A stretch of 64,000 nucleotides of DNA from positions 96,715-160,714 of the forward strand of contig CAVQCA010000048.1 in assembly GCA_963710815.1 (NCBI GenBank), given 5' to 3'. Shown piece after piece: positions 36,178 through 43,981 of the stretch. Within the stretch, counting starts at the first letter, position 1. The number at the start of each line of letters is the position of its first letter. The notes beneath the pieces are model-generated. The model was given only the letters and a program-made list of their open reading frames with translations. It was not told where the DNA came from and did no database searches. The DNA is from CAVQCA01 sp963710815 (GTDB taxonomy: Bacteria > Pseudomonadota > Gammaproteobacteria > UBA9214). Both the position numbers and the translations under genes were made by a program.

Positions 36178-38183
36178 GAGCCCCCGTTGGCGATCAGCCC
36201 GTTGCCGCCGAGTGCAGCGGACGCCAGCGCCCGCTCACGCGCTGAAGCTATACGGTAACGCCGGTCGCTGGCCGCAAGCAGTCCTCCGATGGCGATCAGC
36301 AGTCCGCCGAACCAGATCCAGCGCACGAACGGCTTGTAGTAGAGCCGCATGCTCCAGTCACCGTTGCCGAGTCCCTCGCCCAGCGAGACATAGATATCGC
36401 GGGTAAAGCCAACGTCGATGGCGGATTCGGTCATCGGCTTGGTCTGTACCGTGTAGATGCGCTTCTCCGGATGCAGTTCGGCGATTTCGCGCTTTCCCCG
36501 GTAGAGGAGCAGCGTGCCGCGGTGGGCGCGGTAATTGGGGCCCTGGCGGGACTGCACGCCGTCGAAGCGCAGGGTGTAGCCGGCCAGTTCCGTGCTCTGC
36601 CCCGGAGAGAGTCGGATGTCCTTCTGGACGTTGAATTGCAGCACGAAAGTCACGCCGATGATGAACACCGCCACGCCGAAGTGCGCCACCACCATACCGT
36701 AGTAACTGCGTCCGCCCTTCATCCCCAGGTCCTGCCACAGGCCGGTCAGGCCCCTGCGGTAGCGCAGGCGCTGGCGCAGGCTGAGCAGCAGCGAGCAGAC
36801 GATCCACAACGAGAGCGCTACCGCCAGCCCGGCCCACACCGACCCCTGGTGCAGCAGCGGCAGTGCAGCGAGGATGCCGCCTCCGAGACTGATGAGCAGT
36901 GCAACGCGCATCTGCCTGGCAAGCTCGGCCGGATCCTGGTGTTTCCAGCGTGCCAGCGGTCCCAGCCCCATGAGCACGACCAGGAAGGGGGTGAAAATGA
37001 CGAACATGCGGTTGAACCAGGGGAATCCCACGGAGATCTTGCCCCAGTCCATCGCCTCGTAGATCAGCGGCGCGAGCGTGCCAAGCAGGACGAAGGTCGT
37101 GATGATCACCAGCAGCATATTGTTTCCGAGCAGCAGGGTTTCACGCGAAAACATGTCGAACTTGCCCCCGGAGGAGACGCTGGGCGCACGCACGGCATAG
37201 AGGGTCAGGGAACCGCCGATGACGACGCACAGGAAGATCAGGATGAACAGCCCGCGGGCAGGGTCCGTGGCGAAGGCGTGTACCGAGGTCAGCACCCCAG
37301 ATCGTACCAGGAAGGTGCCGAGCAGGCTCAGCGAGAAGGCGAGCAGGGCGAGCAGCACCGTCCAGCGTTTGAAGGCGCCGCGTTTCTCGGTCACCGCGAG
37401 GGAATGTATCAGCGCCGTAGCGGCCAGCCAGGGCATGAAGGAGGCGTTCTCGACCGGGTCCCAGAACCACCAGCCGCCCCAGCCGAGTTCGTTGTAGGCC
37501 CACCAGCTGCCCAGCGTGATGCCGATGGTGAGAAACGTCCAGGCGATCGTGGTCCAGGGTCGCGACCAGCGCGCCCATGATGCATCCAGCCGGCCGCCGA
37601 TCAGCGCGGCGATGGCGAAGCTGAAGGCGACCGACATGCCGACATAGCCCATGTAGAGCATGGGCGGGTGGATCGCCAGCCCCGGGTCCTGCAGCAGGGG
37701 GTTCAGGTCACCGCCTTGTGCCGGCACCGGGAAGACGCGCGCGAACGGATTGGAGGTGAACAGCAGGAAGGACAGGAACCCGATGCTCACCAGGCCCATC
37801 ACGGAGAGCACGCGCGCCAGCATCACGGCGGGGAGGTTGCGTGCCAGCATTGAAACGGCGACTGTCCAGGCGCTCAGAATGAACACCCACAGCAGCAGAG
37901 AGCCCTCGTGTGCGCCCCACACGGCGGATATTTTGTACATCGTCGGCAGCAGCGTGTTGCCGTTCTGCGCGACATAGGCGACCGAGAAGTCATTCGTCAG
38001 AAAGGCGTTGACCAGGCAGCCGAAGGCGATGGCAATGAAAAAGAACTGTCCGAAGGCGGCCGGCCGTCCCAGGGCGACCCACCCGGGGATATTGACGAGG
38101 CTGCCGATCATGGGAAAGGTTGCCAGGATCACGGCCAGGATCAGTGCCAGGATCAGGGCGAAATGTCCGAGTTCTGGAATCAT
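36174..38183 (-). CDS. ccmF: Haem lyase subunit CcmF
   Basis: Integral membrane core of the cytochrome c haem lyase. 669 residues with about 14-15 membrane helices. The WWD haem-handling motif WGGWWFWDPVENASFMPW is near residues 235-252, preceded by LLQDPGLAIHPPMLYMGYVG, a conserved histidine-containing loop. The C-terminal periplasmic domain (LRFDGVQSRQGPNYRAHRGT) and final helix are present. Complete and undamaged. Shares 4-bp overlaps with ccmE and ccmG. Confidence 0.98.
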   Translation of the reverse strand: MIPELGHFALILALILAVILATFPMIGSLVNIPGWVALGRPAAFGQFFFIAIAFGCLVNAFLTNDFSVAYVAQNGNTLLPTMYKISAVWGAHEGSLLLWVFILSAWTVAVSMLARNLPAVMLARVLSVMGLVSIGFLSFLLFTSNPFARVFPVPAQGGDLNPLLQDPGLAIHPPMLYMGYVGMSVAFSFAIAALIGGRLDASWARWSRPWTTIAWTFLTIGITLGSWWAYNELGWGGWWFWDPVENASFMPWLAATALIHSLAVTEKRGAFKRWTVLLALLAFSLSLLGTFLVRSGVLTSVHAFATDPARGLFILIFLCVVIGGSLTLYAVRAPSVSSGGKFDMFSRETLLLGNNMLLVIITTFVLLGTLAPLIYEAMDWGKISVGFPWFNRMFVIFTPFLVVLMGLGPLARWKHQDPAELARQMRVALLISLGGGILAALPLLHQGSVWAGLAVALSLWIVCSLLLSLRQRLRYRRGLTGLWQDLGMKGGRSYYGMVVAHFGVAVFIIGVTFVLQFNVQKDIRLSPGQSTELAGYTLRFDGVQSRQGPNYRAHRGTLLLYRGKREIAELHPEKRIYTVQTKPMTESAIDVGFTRDIYVSLGEGLGNGDWSMRLYYKPFVRWIWFGGLLIAIGGLLAASDRRYRIASARERALASAALGGNGLIANGGS

Positions 38184-38647
38184 GGTGACTTACCTCCGGT
38201 TGCAAGGCCATCCATGCCGTTCTTGTGGGCGGTTTTGAGCGCGTCGGCGACCTCCGGCGGCATGTATTTCTCATCGTGCTTGGCGAGCACTTCCTCGGCG
38301 ACGAACAGGTTGCCCTTCTGTAGCCGTCCCCGCGCCACGATGCCCTGTCCCTCGCGGAACAGGTCGGGCAGGATGCCGGTGTACTGCACCTTGATGGTCT
38401 CGGCAAAGTCGGTGATATCGAAGGTGACGGTCAGGCCATCCTTCTTGCGCTTGACGCTGCCCTTCTCGACCAGCCCGCCCACGCGGATCAGGTGGCCGGT
38501 CGGCGCTTCGCCTCCCACGACGGCGCTGGGGGAATAGAAGAACATCAGGTTTTCATTGAAGGCCTTGAGCGCGACGCCGATGGCGACGCCGACGCCGGCG
38601 ACCATCGCGGCGATCAGGATAAGGCGTTTTCTGCGTTTTGGTGTCAT
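38180..38647 (-). CDS. ccmE: Haem chaperone CcmE
   Basis: 155-residue periplasmic haem chaperone anchored by one N-terminal helix (LILIAAMVAGVGVAIGVALK). The OB-fold domain has RVGGLVEKGSVKRKKDGLTV and FREGQGIVARGRLQ. The covalent haem-binding histidine lies in VLAKHDEKYMPPEV. The start at 38647 (MTPKRRKRL) is used because the longer frame upstream overlaps ccmD. Confidence 0.97.
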   Translation of the reverse strand: MTPKRRKRLILIAAMVAGVGVAIGVALKAFNENLMFFYSPSAVVGGEAPTGHLIRVGGLVEKGSVKRKKDGLTVTFDITDFAETIKVQYTGILPDLFREGQGIVARGRLQKGNLFVAEEVLAKHDEKYMPPEVADALKTAHKNGMDGLATGGKSP

Positions 38648-38814
38648 GGTTTTCTCCTCGCGCGTCTTGCGCTGCGCGCGATATCTGCCAGAAGTTTCCT
38701 GCGTTGCCGGATCGGCAGCAGCAGGTTCGCCAGCAGGACGATCAGTGCGATGCCATAGGACGTCCACACGTAGAACGCGTATCCGCCCATGTGCAGGAAT
38801 TCAGTAAGACTCAT
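38644..38814 (-). CDS. ccmD: Haem exporter accessory protein CcmD
   Basis: 56-residue membrane peptide that helps release CcmE from CcmABC. It begins MSLTEFLHMGGYAFYVWTSY, has one hydrophobic helix and a basic tail (RQRRKLLADIARSARRARRK), the usual CcmD pattern. The ATG at 38814 overlaps the ccmC stop and the TGA overlaps the ccmE start. It is easy to miss because of its size. Confidence 0.94.
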   Translation of the reverse strand: MSLTEFLHMGGYAFYVWTSYGIALIVLLANLLLPIRQRRKLLADIARSARRARRKP

Positions 38815-39557
38815 TTCAACCCCGCAAGTTCTTTGACCCACTGAGTATTTCGTTCCCGATCGAGCACTTCGCAGCGGGCGCGCATCAGGACCACCAGTGC
38901 ATAGTACAGTTTGAACGCCACGGCCATCAGCAGCAGGGGGATCAGCATGCTGATGGCGATGGAAGGCGCACCGAATTTGCTGACCGTCGGCCCCTGGTGC
39001 AGGGTGTTCCACCATTCCACCGAGTAGTGAATGATCGGAATGTTGACCACGCCGACGATGGCCAGTATCGCCGTGGAGCGCGCCGCCGTGCGCTTGTCCT
39101 CGATGGCATTGTAGAGCGCGATCACGCCGAGGTAGAGGAACAGCAGGATCAGCTCCGAGGTCAGGCGCGCGTCCCACACCCACCAGGCCCCCCACATCGG
39201 CTTGCCCCAGAGCGAACCGGTGACCAGCGCGAGAAAGGTGAACGATGCCCCGATGACCGCGCTGCTGACGGCGACAATCTCGGCCAGCTTGATGTGCCAG
39301 ACCAGACCGATGATCCCGGCCCCGGCCATGACCACGTAGACGAACATCGACATCCACGCGGCCGGCACATGGATGAACATGATGCGGTAGCTGTCGCCCT
39401 GCTGGTAGTCCGGCGGCGCCTTCACCAGGCCATAGTACAGGCCGGTCAGGAAGAACAGCAGGCAGGCCCCCGCCAGCCAGGGGATGAGACGGCCGGCGAA
39501 GTTGTAGAAGTACTTCGGCGAGGCCAGCTTGTGGAAGAACAGCATCATGGGATTCAT
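38811..39557 (-). CDS. ccmC: Haem exporter membrane protein CcmC
   Basis: 248-residue protein with six membrane helices and the WWD motif WGAWWVWDARLTSELIL, which presents haem to CcmE. Conserved histidines lie in FIHVPAAWMSMFVYVV and IHYSVEWWNTLHQGPTV. An intact family A repeat separates it from ccmB. Confidence 0.97.
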   Translation of the reverse strand: MNPMMLFFHKLASPKYFYNFAGRLIPWLAGACLLFFLTGLYYGLVKAPPDYQQGDSYRIMFIHVPAAWMSMFVYVVMAGAGIIGLVWHIKLAEIVAVSSAVIGASFTFLALVTGSLWGKPMWGAWWVWDARLTSELILLFLYLGVIALYNAIEDKRTAARSTAILAIVGVVNIPIIHYSVEWWNTLHQGPTVSKFGAPSIAISMLIPLLLMAVAFKLYYALVVLMRARCEVLDRERNTQWVKELAGLK

Positions 39558-39567
39558 TCCGTAATTA

Positions 39568-39716
39568 TTTCAACGCAAAGACGCAAAGAGCACAAAGGTA
39601 AACACGGGTTAAGGCAACCAGGAGATGTGCACAATGCAGGTGAAATCCTGCACCAAGCGGGTTTCGATATTTTTAACTTCATTTGCTTTGCGTTCTTTGC
39701 GCCTTTGCGTTTATTA
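39568..39716. repeat. Family A repeat with separated arms, copy 5, inside the ccm operon
   Basis: Arms CAACGCAAAGACGCAAAGAG (39570) and TTGCGTTCTTTGCGCCTTTG (to ~39712) are about 85 bp apart. It occupies almost the entire ccmB-ccmC gap, whereas every other junction in this operon is a 4-bp overlap. Confidence 0.8.
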
Positions 39717-39738
39717 AGGTTTGTAATGCTTCCCGGTC

Positions 39739-40422
39739 TCAGCCCAGGCTGATGCGCAGGGCCGCGGCCGTGGCCGGCGGCGACAGGCTCAGGGCCATGA
39801 TCAGCAGCGCGGTGATGAATAGCAGGTGGGCGGTGATCGGCAAGCCGGCCGCGGCGGTATCGACCGCGGCGGCGGCGAAGATCAGCAGCGGCACGTACAA
39901 GGGTAGCACGAGCAGCGACAGGATCATCCCCCCCTTGCGCAATCCCACGGTCAGGGCGACGCCCACGGCGCCGAGCAGGCTCAGGACCGGTGTGCCCAGC
40001 AACAGCGTGATCATCATGACACGGATGGCCTCGCCGTTCAGGCCCAGCAGCACGCCGAGCAGCGGGGAGACCAGCAGCAGCGGCAGCCCGGTGATCAGCC
40101 AGTGGGCGAGCACCTTGGCCAGCACCAGAATCGATACCGGATGGGAGCTCAGCAGGAACTGCTCCAGCGTGCCGTCCTCGAAATCGGAGCGAAAGATACC
40201 GTCCAGCGAGAGCAGGGCCGCCAGCAGGGCCGCCACCCAGATGACGCCGGGGCCGATGGCCTGCAGCAGGTTGGGATTGGCGCCGACCCCCAGCGGAAAC
40301 AGGCTGGTGACGAGAATGAAAAACAGCAGCGGGTTGACCATCTCGGCCCGGCGCCGCATGGCCAGGGTCAGGTCGCGTTTCAGCAGCAGGACAAACGCGC
40401 GGGCGAGGGAGTCAGTGCTCAT
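39739..40422 (-). CDS. ccmB: Haem exporter permease CcmB
   Basis: 227-residue ABC permease subunit with six membrane helices, e.g. PLLFFILVTSLFPLGVGANP, VIWVAALLAALLSLDGIFRS and ITLLLGTPVLSLLGAVGVAL. The conserved DGIFRSDFEDGTLEQFLLS segment is present. It partners CcmA. Its start overlaps ccmA by 4 bp. Confidence 0.97.
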   Translation of the reverse strand: MSTDSLARAFVLLLKRDLTLAMRRRAEMVNPLLFFILVTSLFPLGVGANPNLLQAIGPGVIWVAALLAALLSLDGIFRSDFEDGTLEQFLLSSHPVSILVLAKVLAHWLITGLPLLLVSPLLGVLLGLNGEAIRVMMITLLLGTPVLSLLGAVGVALTVGLRKGGMILSLLVLPLYVPLLIFAAAAVDTAAAGLPITAHLLFITALLIMALSLSPPATAAALRISLG

Positions 40423-41057
40423 GAGGACAGATTGATGTGATGCACCGGCGTATTGACGAGATTGACCGTGTGGTGCGAGGTCATGGCCAGCATGCCGCCG
40501 TTACCGGTGTGCGTTTCCAGCAGACCCTCGATCAGCCCGATGCCGTGCACATCGAGCGAGGTGAACGGCTCGTCCAGGATCCACAGCGGCGCCTCGACGA
40601 CCAGCAGGCGGGCGAGCGCCAGCCGGCGCTGCTGGCCAGCCGACAGATTGCGTGTCAGCACATCCTCGTAACCGTACAGGTCGACCTGCTCCAGCACCGC
40701 CTCCAGCCGCGGTTCACTGGGCTTGCCCAGGGCGCGCGCCACGGCGAGATTCTCCAGCGGGGTCAGATCCTGCTTGATGCCGTCGCGGTGTCCGACGTAG
40801 GCCGTGTGTTCGTGATAGTCGGGCCCGAGGCGGTTGATGTCCGTGCCGCACCAGCTCACGTGGCCGGCATCCGGCAGGCGGATGCCGCACAGGATGCGCA
40901 GCAGCGAGGTCTTGCCGCTGCCGTTGCGACCCTCCAGCAACAACGCCTGCCCGACTTCGAGCCGGAATGCCAGGTCTACGAAGAGGCTGCGGTCATCGCG
41001 TATGCACTCCAGCCCGTCGGCTTCGAGCACGAGGTTGTCATTACCGGAAGATGTCAC
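40419..41057 (-). CDS. ccmA: Haem exporter ATPase CcmA
   Basis: 212-residue ABC ATPase with Walker A LLEGRNGSGKTSLLRIL, signature LSAGQQRRLALARLL and Walker B LWILDEPFTSLD. It energises release of holo-CcmE. It is the first gene of the ccm operon; the region upstream holds a family B element and then a terminator for a different minus-strand transcript, so ccm transcription must start between about 41060 and 41380. Confidence 0.97.
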   Translation of the reverse strand: MTSSGNDNLVLEADGLECIRDDRSLFVDLAFRLEVGQALLLEGRNGSGKTSLLRILCGIRLPDAGHVSWCGTDINRLGPDYHEHTAYVGHRDGIKQDLTPLENLAVARALGKPSEPRLEAVLEQVDLYGYEDVLTRNLSAGQQRRLALARLLVVEAPLWILDEPFTSLDVHGIGLIEGLLETHTGNGGMLAMTSHHTVNLVNTPVHHINLSS

Positions 41058-41196
41058 TGCCGTTCGTTCTGAATCAAGTTGTCTTATTGTGCGACTGCCC
41101 GCATCGCACTCACATCATACTATCCCGCGGGGGTCAGCCCAACCACATGTTTCAATGGGGTTTCAATGGGGCCTGGGTTTCAATCAAGTCTGACCC

Positions 41197-41349
41197 GAAT
41201 GGCACTTACTTTAAGGAATATCGTCTGTATAAAAAAATAAATGGCCACGGAAGCACACGGAATAACACGGAATATTCACAGATAATTTCTGTGTTTTCCA
41301 TGGATTCCGTGGCTAATTATCACGATTTGGACTGAAGCAAGTGCCATTC
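41197..41349. repeat. Family B element, copy 4, with terminal inverted repeats
   Basis: Ends GAATGGCACTTACTTTAAGG and GAAGCAAGTGCCATTC enclose the palindrome ATGGCCACGGAAGCACACGG ... TGGATTCCGTGGC. Further out, related sequences with TTCAATGGGG (41151-41180) and CCCCATTGAA (about 41358) also face each other, so the mobile unit may be larger than in other copies. Confidence 0.82.
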
Positions 41350-41377
41350 GAGTCTGACCCCATTGAAACAGACATTG

Positions 41378-41402
41378 AAAAAAAGGGGCGATTGCTCGCC
41401 CC
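41378..41402 (-). terminator. Rho-independent terminator with GCAA tetraloop
   Basis: On the minus strand: GGGGCGA, loop GCAA, TCGCCCC, then TTTTTTT. A 7-bp GC-rich stem capped by a GNRA loop and followed by seven T residues is a textbook intrinsic terminator. No open reading frame of family-like content ends here, so it probably terminates the small RNA proposed just upstream. Confidence 0.88.
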
Positions 41403-41559
41403 TCGATAAGGGCCGGAGCCGTCGATGACAGCCCAAGACCCTGATAAAGGTGGTTGTCATGGCGTATGCTGACAGACCACGGGTACTGCTGACCACGGTG
41501 AAGCTCCGGGGTGAACGCGGAGAGAAGATGTTCGTTCACACAATTGCCGGAAACCGCAA
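41378..41559 (-). ncRNA. Candidate sigma-54-dependent small RNA, ~180 nt
   Basis: Bounded on the minus strand by a -24/-12 promoter (41571-41585) and a strong intrinsic terminator. The predicted transcript would start near 41559. It contains a second potential stem (GGGCTGTC ... around GGCTCCGGCCC) before the terminator and no convincing protein. A cluster of TGACA half-sites lies ~90-150 nt upstream of the start, next to the divergent sigma-54 activator gene. This recalls sigma-54-dependent small RNAs such as Qrr and GlmY, but no sequence homology is claimed. hfq is encoded in the same window. Confidence 0.5.
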
Positions 41560-41570
41560 GGCAAGAGCAA

Positions 41571-41585
41571 GCACATCCTGTGCCA
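41571..41585 (-). promoter_or_regulatory. Sigma-54 (-24/-12) promoter
   Basis: Minus strand TGGCACAGGATGTGC: perfect TGGCAC at -24 and GC exactly 10 bp after GG; the -12 box is GTGC instead of TTGC. Confidence 0.6.
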
Positions 41586-41646
41586 TGTGATGGTCTTATA
41601 TGTTTTTCAGTAAATTGGCGTGAAATGCCATAAACATGGCTTTATT

Positions 41647-41715
41647 TGACATGACAATTATGTCATGAAACGACTATTATTAGGGTCAAGTACTTATGAC
41701 ATCCCTGACATAACA
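41647..41715. promoter_or_regulatory. Likely activator-binding region (TGACA half-sites)
   Basis: CATGACA-ATTA-TGTCATG (41650-41667) is an inverted repeat with 7-bp arms. TGACAT precedes it, and TTATGACATCCCTGACATAA follows at about 41696-41715. Similar half-site clusters precede the two sigma-54 promoters at 46.96 and 52.85 kb. Placed between the activator gene and the divergent small RNA promoter, it could serve both. Confidence 0.55.
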
Positions 41716-41751
41716 GGGAGCAGAACAATAGATCAAATCAGTAGGGGGCAG

Positions 41752-43171
41752 ATGAAGATGGGGACTGATAAACCTCGATATCGCGCAAGCCATTCCATTC
41801 GAACTGCAGTCGCTGCTCGACAGCCATGAAGATCCGTTCCTCGTCATCGATCGTGATTACCGGATCGTGGCGGTTAACGCGGCCTACGAGAAGGCCTATG
41901 GCACGGGCCGCGACCACGCGATCGGTCAGTACTGCCACAAGATAAGTCACGACAACGACATGCCATGTTGCCGCATGGGCGAGGACTGCCCGCACGAGCG
42001 GCTCTTCAAGGAGGGCAAGACCTCCTCGTGTATCCACCTCCACTATGACGAGCATCACCGCATGCATCAGGTGCGGGTGACCGCCTACCCCTTGCGCAAC
42101 AGCAACGGGGAGCTCTATGTGGGAGAGCTGATCCAGCCGATCACATCCTTCGACCAGGACAGTATTGACTGCAGTAGACGCATGGTCGGTCAGGCGCGGA
42201 CCTTCACGGCCTGTATGGAACAGCTCAAACTGGTGGCGGCGTCCTCGGCGCCGGTGCTTCTCCAGGGTGAAACCGGCACCGGCAAGGAGCTGGCGGCAAG
42301 CTTCATCCACAACCATTCGCCGCGCCGTGAAAAACCGTTCCTCACCGTGGATTGCACCTCATTGACCGATACCCTGTTCGAGGCGGAGGTCTTCGGTCAT
42401 GCGCGCGGTGCGTTTACCGGCAGCGTGGGCGAGAAGACCGGGCTGTTTGAACAGGCCAACGGTGGCACCCTGTTTCTCGACGAAGTGGGCGAACTGCCCA
42501 TGAACCAGCAGGCAAAGCTGCTGCGTATCCTGGAGACCGGGCAGTACCGACGGGTCGGCGGCCGCGGCAACCGCAAGGCCGACGTACGCATCATCTGCGC
42601 CACCAACCGCCACCTGTGGGAGGCCGTCCAGGAGGTCACCTTCCGCGAGGATCTCTATTACCGCATCGCCTGCCTGACCGTCCGCCTGCCGAACCTGCGG
42701 GAACGTCTCGATGACATAGCGTTGCTGGCGGACAGCCTGCTTGAACCGGTCAGCAAAACGATGAGACGCCGGTTCAGTCTCGCGCCGGATGCGCTCGACC
42801 GCCTCAAGGCCTATCACTATCCGGGCAACGTGCGGGAATTGCGCAATATCCTGTTCGTGGCGGCGACCCACAGCGCCAACGACGAGGTTTGCGCCGATGT
42901 GATCGAAGAGGTGATCGGTCAAATGAGGCAGACCCATGCGCCGCGGAGGCGATCCGAGGATGAACGGCCGGCGGCGGCAACCACGCCGCTGAAAACCGGG
43001 CCGCGGAAAACACACAATAATGGCAACGGCGGCTCTCTCGTCGATCTCGAGGCCAGTCATATCAGGGAGCTGCTCGATCATCACGCCGGCAACCGCCGCC
43101 GTGTGGCGGATGACCTCGGAATCAGCGAACGCACTCTCTACCGCAAGCTAAAGAAATTCGAATTGACTTGA
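41752..43171 (+). CDS. Sigma-54-dependent transcriptional activator with cysteine-rich PAS domain
   Basis: About 472 residues. A PAS domain (DPFLVIDRDYRIVAVNAAYE) carries a Cys/His-rich stretch, with CHKISHDNDMPCCRMGEDCP and a later Cys-Ile-His, the type found in sensors of redox or metal state. The AAA+ domain has Walker A LLQGETGTGKELAAS, the sigma-54-contacting GAFTGS in ARGAFTGSVGEKTGLFEQA and Walker B LFLDEVGELP. A Fis-type HTH ends the protein (NRRRVADDLGISERTLYRKL). The start ATG at 41752 (after AGGGGGC) is one frame off; removing one A of the AAA at 41770-41772 joins MKMGTD to NLDIAQAIPFELQSLL. Likely regulator of the adjacent cytochromes. Confidence 0.92.
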
Positions 43172-43620
43172 TTACGCTCGCTCCTGCCCGCGAACGATCT
43201 CAAGGTATGGTGCTGGCAAAGGTCCGTATGACACTTTTTTCCGTGATCCTGATAATCGCCACGGAAGCACTCGGTGATAAATTGCACCCAAAATTGACCC
43301 ACCTGACTGCATAATTTGCATTGAATTTTGACACACGTACAACTCCTCCTGCATCGAGTGGGTTATACACCGTTTCCACGGACAGTTGAGTCAAGAGTAA
43401 ATCGCCCTGTTTAGATCGACTGGTTAGAGACTCGGATGGGGTGGCGTTTCCACCGGGGCGCTCTGTTTTTCAGTTGAAGCTACGGTTGAAAATCGGACGG
43501 TTTCAGCTAACGGTTCGATCCTTGACAGCTCTCCCTGATTGGCGTATTAGTTACGTTCGTTCGGGTCGAGTCGAACTGATGAAGTTAATAAACAGACAAT
43601 AACAACGTACTCAGGCCGTC
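43172..43620. other. Intergenic region, partial repeat only
   Basis: Apart from a half-site resembling family B (CGCCACGGAAGCACTCGG, about 43257), nothing is recognised. GGTTCGATCC near 43514 resembles a tRNA T-loop but has no matching arms. Confidence 0.5.
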
Positions 43621-43626
43621 ATTCAG

Positions 43627-43641
43627 TGGGCATGTTAATGC
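43627..43641 (+). promoter_or_regulatory. Weak sigma-54-like element
   Basis: TGGGCATGTTAATGC has GG and GC spaced 10 bp apart but departs from TGGCAC and TTGC. It lies ~340 bp before the decaheme gene, with a terminator-like hairpin for the opposite strand in between. It may be coincidental. Confidence 0.25.
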
Positions 43642-43694
43642 GAATAATGGCCCCGGGTGAGGGATTAGGTGAAAGTGCCGTGCGGGCAAAAAAA

Positions 43695-43839
43695 ATCCAC
43701 CCGACGGCGGATAAAATGAGAATGTAAAGGGGGAGGCAGAGTCAGGCTACATCTGGTACTCCACGGTGGCGAAGACAGGGGTGCACTCGAGTCCGCTGTA
43801 GAACTCAGTGCGTGACACCCGCCAGCTCGTGATCGAGTC
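43695..43839 (-). pseudogene. 3' remnant of a minus-strand gene with its terminator
   Basis: A short frame ends WRVSRTEFYSGLECTPVFAT then VEYQM and a stop at 43747-43749. It is followed on the minus strand by the hairpin ATCCGCC-GTCG-GGGTGGAT (43695-43712) and eight T residues. Upstream the frame is interrupted, with NPTGDFWIN in another frame. The alternating pattern and end resemble the last strands of a membrane beta-barrel, but this is only a guess. Confidence 0.35.
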
Positions 43840-43981
43840 TATTTATCCAGAAGTCGCCCGTGGGGTTCTCTTGGGTCTACGGCCCAAGGGATGCTAGCCC
43901 GGTTTCAGTGTTCGTCGCCCTCTTCGGAAAATGATCATTAACATCGTCCATTCACGCTAGATGGACCGAAAGGAGGAAGTG

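Noticed and set aside
41276..41539. 87-codon minus-strand reading frame
   Set aside because: It runs through an intrinsic terminator and a family B repeat and has no family-like content.
43500..43540. GGTTCGATCC resembling a tRNA T-loop
   Set aside because: The bases on either side do not pair as a T-arm and no acceptor or anticodon arm is present.
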